A stretch of DNA of 6,705 nt from an uncultured Ruminococcus sp. (GTDB lineage: Bacteria; Bacillota; Clostridia; Oscillospirales; Acutalibacteraceae): NCBI GenBank assembly GCA_902773035.1, contig CACYDB010000019.1:1-6705 (forward strand), in the 5' to 3' direction. Position numbers and translations under genes: made by a program. Below, one piece after another: positions 1-6,500 of this stretch. A model generated the notes under the pieces. That model had not been told where the DNA came from. It did not search any database and saw nothing but the letters and a program-made list of their open reading frames with translations. Each line of letters begins with the position of its first letter. Position 1 is the stretch's first letter.

Positions 1-1
1 T

Positions 2-163
2 TACAATCATGACGGCTTTTCGGCGGAATCCATGTCGAAGCTGAAAAAGACGGTGCTCGAGCTGAATCAGACGGGTTTCGCGTTTACGATCGACACTGCC
101 AAGCTGTATTATCAACACTTCACCGACATGAACAGCTATGAAAATATTTTTAAGATACAATAA
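2..163 (+). CDS. C-terminal end of an unrecognised protein (5' end outside window)
   Basis: An open frame runs from the window edge to a TAA at 161-163, giving 53 residues that start YNHDGFSAESM and end SYENIFKIQ. The stretch is mixed polar and hydrophobic with an early lysine/leucine-rich run (SKLKKTVLEL) that is probably a helix. I see no transmembrane segment, metal-binding motif or repeat, and I do not recognise the family. An ATG lies at 32-34, but no ribosome binding site precedes it, so this is most likely the tail of a longer gene rather than a small complete one. It converges with the LysM gene across the shared hairpin region. That it is coding is inferred from the open frame up to the edge, its clean stop, and the stem-loops directly behind it. 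Confidence 0.6.
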   Translation, partial: YNHDGFSAESMSKLKKTVLELNQTGFAFTIDTAKLYYQHFTDMNSYENIFKIQ

Positions 164-170
164 ATAATGG

Positions 171-212
171 GGCTGTGAAGAAATGAAGTTTAAGACTTCG
201 TTCTTCGCAGCC
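171..212. other. long imperfect stem-loop just after the first stop codon
   Basis: The arms 171-189 and 195-212 pair almost throughout around the 5-base loop TTAAG. There is one bulged A near 181 and two G-T wobble pairs (176/207 and 184/200), giving about 18 paired positions. It begins 7 bases after the TAA of the partial gene. The bases following the stem on the plus strand (TCTAAATA) are not a T-tract, so it is not a textbook intrinsic terminator on that strand. It may be a 3'-end mRNA-stabilising structure or a first terminator stem upstream of the stronger one at 226-248. An open frame starting inside it has no other support as a gene. Confidence 0.6.
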
Positions 213-225
213 TCTAAATACAAAC

Positions 226-254
226 AGGAGCCGTCGCTGACGGCTCCTTTCTTC
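226..254. terminator. bidirectional intrinsic terminator
   Basis: AGGAGCCGTC (226-235) pairs perfectly with GACGGCTCCT (239-248) across the 3-base loop GCT, a 10-bp GC-rich stem. On the plus strand it is followed by TTCTTC. On the minus strand the stem is followed by GTTTGTATTT. Both tails are T-rich, and the hairpin lies between the end of the plus-strand partial gene (163) and the end of the minus-strand LysM gene (253). It therefore can stop transcripts arriving from both sides. The LysM stop codon overlaps the plus-strand T-rich tail. Confidence 0.8.
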
Positions 255-561
255 ATATATATAATCTTGTGCCGGGGTAGAGCATATTCGGGTTGCACAT
301 TCCGTTTTTCTTGGCGAGCTCCTCGACTGTCGTGCCGAATCTCTGAGCGATCGACCAGAGAGTATCGCCCGGTCTTGTGACGTATACAAAGCCCGAGTAG
401 TCCTCGGTGTCAACGGGAATGTTGAGCGTCTGACCTACGTAAATCATATTCGGATCCTGAATATTGTTGTATCCGAGTATCTTGTCTACCGTCGTGCCGA
501 AAAAATTGGCTATTCCAAAGAGCGTGTTGCCCTTTCTTACTGTATATGCTACGGTTTCCAT
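253..561 (-). CDS. small tandem LysM-domain protein
   Basis: This 102-residue protein is built almost entirely of two LysM modules. The first spans about residues 5-49 (YTVRKGNTLFGIANFFGTT, then DPNMIYVGQTLNIP). The second spans about residues 59-102 (YVTRPGDTLWSIAQRFGTT, then NPNMLYPGTRLYI). Both show the family pattern of GDTL-like start, IA-x-x-FGTT helix and P-N-x-(I/L)-Y-x-G-x-x-L-x-I ending. LysM modules bind N-acetylglucosamine-containing glycans, chiefly peptidoglycan. The ATG at 559-561 is preceded by GGAGG (568-572) at 6 bases. The frame is closed upstream by a stop at 598-600 with no earlier ATG, so a missed signal peptide can be excluded. No catalytic domain is attached. With no visible export signal, its location is unclear: it could be released non-classically, act in the forming spore or envelope, or be an orphan accessory module. 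It is transcribed divergently from the pullulanases and no functional link to them is visible. Confidence 0.93.
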   Translation of the reverse strand: METVAYTVRKGNTLFGIANFFGTTVDKILGYNNIQDPNMIYVGQTLNIPVDTEDYSGFVYVTRPGDTLWSIAQRFGTTVEELAKKNGMCNPNMLYPGTRLYI

Positions 562-567
562 ATTGAA

Positions 568-572
568 CCTCC
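568..572 (-). promoter_or_regulatory. ribosome binding site of the LysM gene
   Basis: The minus strand reads GGAGG six bases before the ATG. This is a consensus Shine-Dalgarno and it fixes the start of the LysM gene. I could not identify a convincing minus-strand promoter upstream. The best weak candidate is a TTCATT to GATAAA pair with a 16-base spacer, reading leftward from about 642 to 615. Confidence 0.8.
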
Positions 573-622
573 ATTCACCATATCTTATGCCGCGCGATCA
601 TCGGTGTGAATCTTTTATCCGT

Positions 623-639
623 TAAAATGCACTAAAATG
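623..639 (+). repeat. direct repeat TAAAATG, 10-bp phased, possible operator
   Basis: TAAAATG occurs at 623-629 and again at 633-639, exactly one helical turn apart (10 bases start to start). It lies in the divergent intergenic region just upstream of the TATAAT box at 660-665, overlapping the place where a -35 element would fall. Head-to-tail repeats with this phasing and position are typical of sites for dimeric activators. The regulator is unknown, and AT-rich DNA raises the chance of coincidence. Confidence 0.35.
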
Positions 640-665
640 AACCTATTTTTTCTACACTCTATAAT
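637..665 (+). promoter_or_regulatory. candidate promoter of the first pullulanase gene
   Basis: A perfect TATAAT lies at 660-665. Seventeen bases upstream, 637-642 reads ATGAAC, a poor match to TTGACA, which would fit a promoter needing an activator. Transcription would start near 672 and leave a leader of about 75 bases before the ATG at 748. A rival is TATAAG at 714-719 with TTAATT at 691-696 (17-base spacer), which would start near 726 and give a leader of about 20 bases. The region is very AT-rich, so neither assignment is firm. Confidence 0.35.
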
Positions 666-730
666 TCTAAATAGGAAATATATTTTTGCTTTAATTTGAT
701 AGAATAGTTTTTGTATAAGTATGTATTATC

Positions 731-735
731 GGGAG
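731..735 (+). promoter_or_regulatory. ribosome binding site deciding the start at 748
   Basis: GGGAG at 731-735 lies 12 bases before the ATG at 748, a slightly long spacer. The in-frame ATG at 721 has no purine-rich site before it and would put MYYREIKNI in front of the signal peptide. The site at 731 together with the signal peptide favours the start at 748. Confidence 0.6.
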
Positions 736-747
736 ATCAAAAATATA

Positions 748-3540
748 ATGAAACGTGCCTTATCTTTGCTGTTATCTTCAATAATTTTGCTCGGGATCTT
801 ATCCGTGACAGGCGTCAGCGCCGCCGCGGATTATCATTCCTTCGCGGCAAAGCTCGATAAGCGCGCTTACAGCGGTCAGCTCGGCTCTGTTTATACACGC
901 GAGTATACCGACTTTTACGTCTGGGCTCCCACCAGCGACAACGTAAAGGTAAGATTTTACAAAACAGGTACGGCTCAGAAGTATTATAAGGAAGCCAACC
1001 TCAGCTACCATAAGCAAAACGGCGTATGGAGCGGCAGGGTAAAGGGCAACCTCAAGAATAAATACTACACCTACGTATTTGAGCGCAAGGGCAGGTTTTA
1101 TGAGACCTACGACCTCTACGCCAAGGCGTGCGGACTCAACGGCAAGCGCAGTATGGTAGTCGATCTGGAGTCCACAAATCCGCGCGGCTGGGATAACGAC
1201 CACCACGTCACAGTCGATAATCAGACCGACGCTAAAATCTGGGAGGTGCAGATCGCCGATTTCTCCTCCTCAAAAAGCTCGGGCGTATCCGAGAAAAACA
1301 GGGGAAAGTTCCTCGCCTTTACAGAGAGCGGAACTACCGTTGACAGCGTTTCGGGAGCCGAGTCAACCTGCGTTGACTACCTCAAAAAGCTCGGCGTGAA
1401 TTATGTTCAGATAAATCCGTTCTACGACTTCGGCTCGATCGACGAGGGCGATAAGTCGGGCAAGGACTCAAACTACAACTGGGGCTACGACCCCGTAAAC
1501 TATAACTGTCCCGAGGGCTCCTACAGCTCCGACGCCTCAAGGGGCGCCGTGCGTATCAAGGAGTGCAAGCAGATGATCCAGGCGCTTCACACCGCGGGGA
1601 TAGGCGTAATTATGGACGTCGTCTATAACCACACTCAGAAGTGGAAGGACTCCGCCTTCAACCTCACCGTCCCGGGATATTACTACCGTATGAACCCCGA
1701 CGGCTCATACTCCAACGGCTCGGGCTGCGGCAACGACACAGCCTCAGAGCATAAAATGTTCTCAAAATTTATGGTTGACTCTGTCAAATACTGGGCGGAG
1801 GAATACCATATCGACGGCTTCCGTTTTGACCTTATGGGTCTGCACGACGTCGATACAATGAATACGATCAGACACGAGCTTGACGGGCTCGTAAGCGGCG
1901 AGAAGCTTCTGATGTACGGCGAGGCGTGGGATTTAAAGACAAGCGCCGCGGGCGGCACAACGCTCGCCACTCAGGACAACGTCGGCAAGCTCGACAGCCG
2001 TATAGGCGCCTTTGACGATACATACCGCGACGCCGTGAAGGGAAGCACCTCCGGCGCCGATAAGGGCTTTGTGCAGTCGGGTATCGGCAAGGCTAACCTC
2101 AAAACAGGCATTATGGCTCAGTCCAACTCCACTACAGGCTGGGCAAAGGCTCCGACTCAGACCGTGACCTACGCTTCCTGCCACGACAACCTCACGCTCT
2201 GGGATAAGCTCGTGATTTCGGTCAAGGGCAAGAGCTCTGATTTCAACAAAAGATACAACGACCTTGTGGCTATGAATAAGCTCGCGGGAGCTATCACCTT
2301 CACCTCTCAGGGCATACCGTTCATACTCGCGGGCGAGGAGCTCTGCCGTACCAAGCAGGGCGACGAGAACAGCTATAAATCGGGCTTCAAGCTCAACGCG
2401 ATCGACTGGACGTCGGTCTACACCTACGGCGACGTTTCCGATTACTACAGAGGTCTTATGGAGATACGCGACAATATCTCATCTTTCAGAGACCCGACCT
2501 CAGAGACCGCCGATAATATGAATTTCCTCTCCGACACTCCCGCGGGAGTTGTCGCCTACACCATCAACGACAGTACCTACGGCAAGGTCTGCGTGATCTT
2601 CAACAGCTCCGCCGAGAAGGTATCCGTCAAGGCGGAGGGAAGATGGGCTCGTCTCTGCGACGGCAAGACAGCGGGAATGAAGAATATTCAGAACGTCTCG
2701 AATAAGGTCGAGCTCGAGCCTGTATCAGCCTGCGTGCTCGTCGATAAGGACAGCTACGATTCCGCCAAGCCCGAAATTTCCTACGGCAAGACAGTCGTCA
2801 GATATGTTTCCGACGGCGAGGTTTTCAAGAGCTACGCCGTTACAGGCAAAATCGGCGACGGCTTCAATATCACTCCGCTGACGAGCGTTCAGATGGATTA
2901 CAACATTGTGAAAAAGTCAGGCGCCGAGGGCACCTTCAGCGACGAGATACACTACTGTGAGTTTGAGTGCGAAAAGTACGACGGAAGCTATTCCAGCGTG
3001 ACCTTTGAGTCGGTTGACGACGCGACGGAGAAGATCATCGGCGATTCGACCGTTATGACCAACCGCCGCGGCCAGCCGTACAAAACTCTTGTGATCCCCA
3101 CGATCGACGGCTACACCCTCAACCTCGACAAGCTCCCGAAGAACGCCTGCGGCACCTTCGGCGACAAGAATATCAAGGTCTCCTACCGTTATACGAAAAA
3201 GACCTCCGACGACACGACCTGCCGCGTCAATATCGTCTATATGTCAACGACGGGCAAGATCCTCGGCACCGATACTCTCAGCGGCGACGCGGGGGCTCAG
3301 TATTCGACCAATCAGATCGACTTCGAGGGCTACGAGTTCAGCGAGGTCACCGATAACAACAGAGGTACCTACGCCATAGCCGAGCAGAACGTGCTCTACA
3401 TCTACGAGCCCGTCTCGCCGTTTATGTGGCTCACATACGCGCTTATAATCTTTATATTCGCGGCGGCTGTAGGACTGTTCATATTCTACTCCTACAGAAA
3501 ACGCAAAAAGGAACTTATGTCAAAAATGGAAATCTCATAA
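748..3540 (+). CDS. pulA: membrane-anchored extracellular type I pullulanase (CBM48-GH13-MucBP-like x3-TM)
   Basis: This 930-residue enzyme should hydrolyse alpha-1,6 branches in pullulan and amylopectin outside the cell. Residues 1-25 are a signal peptide (MKRALSLLL, hydrophobic core, cleavage near VSA/AAD). A CBM48-like module follows (about 45-120; FYVWAPTSDNVKVRFY at 56-71). The GH13 barrel spans about 163-570. It holds the type I pullulanase signature YNWGYDP (243-249), region I DVVYNH (290-295), nucleophile D361 in GFRFDLM, acid/base E392 in YGEAWD, and D480 in SCHDN. A C-terminal beta domain ends near 668. Three MucBP-like modules (about 683-742, 751-818, 825-890) then act as a stalk. 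Residues about 893-914 form a transmembrane helix followed by RKRKKE and a short cytoplasmic tail. There is no LPXTG motif, so anchoring is by the helix and not by sortase. The start at 748 is chosen over an in-frame ATG at 721 because of the ribosome binding site and signal peptide. A paralogous pullulanase begins 51 bases downstream. All catalytic residues are present, so the enzyme should be active. The module names for the stalk are less certain than the rest. Confidence 0.93.
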   Translation: MKRALSLLLSSIILLGILSVTGVSAAADYHSFAAKLDKRAYSGQLGSVYTREYTDFYVWAPTSDNVKVRFYKTGTAQKYYKEANLSYHKQNGVWSGRVKGNLKNKYYTYVFERKGRFYETYDLYAKACGLNGKRSMVVDLESTNPRGWDNDHHVTVDNQTDAKIWEVQIADFSSSKSSGVSEKNRGKFLAFTESGTTVDSVSGAESTCVDYLKKLGVNYVQINPFYDFGSIDEGDKSGKDSNYNWGYDPVNYNCPEGSYSSDASRGAVRIKECKQMIQALHTAGIGVIMDVVYNHTQKWKDSAFNLTVPGYYYRMNPDGSYSNGSGCGNDTASEHKMFSKFMVDSVKYWAEEYHIDGFRFDLMGLHDVDTMNTIRHELDGLVSGEKLLMYGEAWDLKTSAAGGTTLATQDNVGKLDSRIGAFDDTYRDAVKGSTSGADKGFVQSGIGKANLKTGIMAQSNSTTGWAKAPTQTVTYASCHDNLTLWDKLVISVKGKSSDFNKRYNDLVAMNKLAGAITFTSQGIPFILAGEELCRTKQGDENSYKSGFKLNAIDWTSVYTYGDVSDYYRGLMEIRDNISSFRDPTSETADNMNFLSDTPAGVVAYTINDSTYGKVCVIFNSSAEKVSVKAEGRWARLCDGKTAGMKNIQNVSNKVELEPVSACVLVDKDSYDSAKPEISYGKTVVRYVSDGEVFKSYAVTGKIGDGFNITPLTSVQMDYNIVKKSGAEGTFSDEIHYCEFECEKYDGSYSSVTFESVDDATEKIIGDSTVMTNRRGQPYKTLVIPTIDGYTLNLDKLPKNACGTFGDKNIKVSYRYTKKTSDDTTCRVNIVYMSTTGKILGTDTLSGDAGAQYSTNQIDFEGYEFSEVTDNNRGTYAIAEQNVLYIYEPVSPFMWLTYALIIFIFAAAVGLFIFYSYRKRKKELMSKMEIS

Positions 3541-3546
3541 ATTTCC
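3528..3546 (+). other. small hairpin across the stop codon, possible weak attenuator
   Basis: GGAAAT (3528-3533) and ATTTCC (3541-3546) can form a 6-bp stem whose 7-base loop contains the TAA stop of the first pullulanase gene. The stem is AT-rich and is followed by GTTAAAAT, not a T-tract. It is unlikely to stop transcription and at most modulates it. No convincing terminator or strong promoter is visible in the 51-bp gap, which favours co-transcription of the two genes. Confidence 0.25.
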
Positions 3547-3575
3547 GTTAAAATAGTAAATTATTCCGAAAGGAA

Positions 3576-3583
3576 AAAGGAGG
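3576..3583 (+). promoter_or_regulatory. consensus ribosome binding site of the second pullulanase gene
   Basis: AAAGGAGG ends 8 bases before the ATG at 3592. It is a full-strength Shine-Dalgarno, clearly better than the GGGAG with long spacing used by the upstream paralogue. This suggests that the dockerin-bearing enzyme is translated more efficiently. A small TTCC-GAAA-GGAA tetraloop hairpin at 3564-3575 lies directly before it. Confidence 0.85.
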
Positions 3584-3591
3584 AATTCTAT

Positions 3592-6500
3592 ATGGCAAAG
3601 AAAATCTTGTCAGCACTGCTCTGCGTGATGTTGATTGCTTCTTCTGTCGTAATGGCAAGCGCTGCCGACTACACAAAGGGTCAGACAGGCTTGGACACCG
3701 ACTATTCTAATGCGTCTCAGGCGCTTGACGAAACGTACGGCTACGACGGAGATGACCTCGGCGCGACTTATACTCCCGAGGGTACAACCTTTAAGTTATG
3801 GGCTCCGACTGCTCAGGACGTAAAGCTCAATCTCTACACAACGGGAAGTGACAGCGAGGAAGGCGCTGAGAAAATCAGCACCACAAAGATGGACTATGAC
3901 AGTACATCGGGTATCTGGTCACTTAAGCTTGACGGCGACCTCAAGAATAAGTATTACACTTATTCGATCATCGCCAAGAACGTTACAGGCAAAAAGATCA
4001 GCAACAAGGAAACTCAGGATATCTATTCCTACGCTACAGGCGTAAACGGTAAGCGTACTCAGATCATTGATCTTGACGATACCGATCCAGCGGGCTGGGC
4101 TGACGACAAACACGTTGTAACAGCAAATGTTACAGATTCATACGTCTGGGAGGTTCACGTAAAGGACTTCTCATACGCTGAAAATTCAGGCGTATCAGAC
4201 GCGAACAGAGGTAAATACCTCGCCTTCACCGAGAAAGGCACAACTCTCAATAACGAGGGCAAATACTCAACATGTATTGACTACCTCAAGAAGCTCGGCG
4301 TAACTACCGTTCAGATCAACCCCTTCTACGACTTCGGCTCTGTTGACGAGGGCGGCAGCGACAACCAGTTCAACTGGGGCTACGATCCCGTGAACTACAA
4401 CGTTCCCGAGGGCTCATATTCTTCAAATCCCTACGACGGCAACGTTAGGATCAAGGAATGTAAGCAGATGATCCAGGCGCTTCATAACGCGGGTATCTCC
4501 GTAGTTATGGACGTTGTTTACAACCATACATACTCAGCTGACTCCTGCTTCGAGGCTTGCGTACCTAACTATTACTACAGAATGAACGCCGACGGAACAT
4601 ACTCCAACGGCTCAGGCTGCGGTAACGAGACAGCCTCCGAGCGCAGAATGTTCAGAAACTTTATGCTACAGTCCTGTCTCTACTGGGTTAACGAGTACCA
4701 CGTTGACGGCTTCCGCTTTGACCTTATGGCTCTGCATGATTGCGAGGCTCTCAACATCATCCGTGAGAAGCTAGACGAGGTCGATCCCCGTATCTCAATG
4801 TGGGGCGAAGGCTGGACAGGCGGCTCAACAAATACTCCTATCAAGACATGGACAGGCGCGGCGTTCCGCGGCGCTAAGCAGCAGGCTGCCGGAAGCCTCG
4901 ACGCGAGAATCGGTTTCTTCAGCGACGAGTACCGCGACGGCCTCAAGGGCTCCGTATTTGACAAAACAGCTGTAGGCTGGCTCCAGGGCGGCGGCAGCTT
5001 CAAGTCAATCAACCTCGGCGCTCAGGCTAACCCCTCAAACTATCACGCCAAGGCTCAGACTCAGGTTGTATCCTACGCTTCCTGCCACGATAACCAGACT
5101 CTTTGGGACAGACTCGCGGCTTCACAGAAGCTTGACGAATATTTCCGTAAGCGTAACTCCACTCTCGTAGCTGAGTCAAAGCTCTGCGGAGGTATGCTCG
5201 CTATGTCACAGGGCGTTATGTTCACCCTCGCGGGCGAGGAAATGGGACGCTCCAAGGATAACGACCACAACAGCTATAAATCATCACCGACTCTCAATAT
5301 GATCGACTGGGAGCTTGCTAAGACTAACGCCGACATCGTTTCCTACTATGCGGGTATGAAGGAAATCAGAGACAAGTTCTCACCGCTGCGCGCGGCGACA
5401 TATGAGGGCTACACCTATGAGGGCGAGCCCATCGATCCCACATACAACGACAACGGCGTAGTAACGTCCTCACACGGCTATATCGGCAAGTGGACTAACT
5501 CCAAGGACGGCGAGTGGAAGAAGCTCGTAGTTATCGCCAACAATAAGGAAGACGACGTTGACGTAACTCTCAACGATACAAACTCAAAATGGGTCGTAGT
5601 CGCGGATCAGTTCAAGTCAGGCGTCAAGGAGCTCGCTTCATCTGACAGCAACAGCTTCACGGTACCCGGACGCTCAATGCTCGTTCTCGTTGACGAGGAA
5701 AGCTTCAGAAGCGCGGGCTACAAGGCTGACAGAGGCTCAGTAGACGTTATCGCTTATGATTCCATCACAGATCAGGTCATCGACCGTTACGCCATCACAG
5801 GCAAAATCGGCGACTCTTATGAGATCAAAATGCCCGAAAGCCTCGGACCCGAGTATGACCTCGCAAGCTATGAGGGCGACCTCGAGGGCAAATTCTCCGA
5901 GGAGAATAAGTATGTAGAGCTCTACTTCTCATACTACGCTCCCGATTCCGTCAAGAAGGATATCAACGGCGACGGCAGAAATAACATCAAGGACGCTACA
6001 TTTATCCAGAAGTGTCTCGCTCAGATCAAGACAATGACCGAGGAGCAGAGTAAGCTCGCGGACGTTGACCTCGACGGAACAGTTACAATCAACGACGTAA
6101 CAATGCTCCAGAAGTACTTCGCTCAGATGAGCGTAGGCTCAGGCACAGTTACAGTTCACTATTATAAGGATGATTCCGAGGAAGAGATTTCCGATCCCGT
6201 TGTATACAGCGGCAAGGTAGGCGAGCAGGTCAATCCTGTTCCCGCTCAGGCTCTCGGATACGCGGTCAACGAGGAGAAGCTTCCCGCTTCAACCGTTACC
6301 ATTCCTTACGGAAACCTTGACGTAAACTACTACTACAAGAAGGGCTCTACGATCGTAAACGTTTACGTTAAGCACAGCGGCGCAAAGACTTGGGCTCCCA
6401 ACCTCTACGTATGGGGCAATAAGAACGGCGCTGATTCAAGCGGTTATACAGGCGAGTGGCCGGGAAAGACTCTCACCAAGAAGGACGGAGAAAACTGGTA

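Noticed and set aside
183..380. 65-codon plus-strand open frame
   Set aside because: It begins inside the stem-loop at 171-212, runs through the terminator and lies antisense to the LysM gene. It has no ribosome binding site and no recognisable domain.
150..413. 87-codon minus-strand open frame
   Set aside because: It overlaps the well-supported LysM gene on the same strand in another frame and crosses both hairpins. Its composition is arginine- and serine-rich, as expected from a shadow frame.
721..747. In-frame ATG at 721 as the start of the first pullulanase
   Set aside because: No ribosome binding site precedes it, and it would add nine residues (MYYREIKNI) before a good signal peptide. 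The ATG at 748 has GGGAG upstream and starts directly with the signal peptide.
799..1206. 135-codon minus-strand open frame inside the first pullulanase gene
   Set aside because: It is antisense to the signal peptide and CBM48 region of a clear gene, has no domain pattern, and is explained by the codon bias of the real gene. The other antisense frames at 1683-1970, 1933-2184, 3919-4113, 4680-5012 and 5073-5270 and the sense frame at 3848-4045 are rejected for the same reason.
3541..3591. Terminator between the two pullulanase genes
   Set aside because: Only a 6-bp AT-rich stem over the stop codon and a 4-bp tetraloop stem are present, neither followed by a T-tract. This does not support a transcription stop.
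3625..3627. Cysteine at residue 12 region of the second signal peptide as a lipobox
   Set aside because: The cysteine at residue 11 is preceded by SALL, which does not fit the lipobox pattern. It lies in the middle of the hydrophobic core, with a normal signal peptidase I site (ASA) following at residues 22-24.
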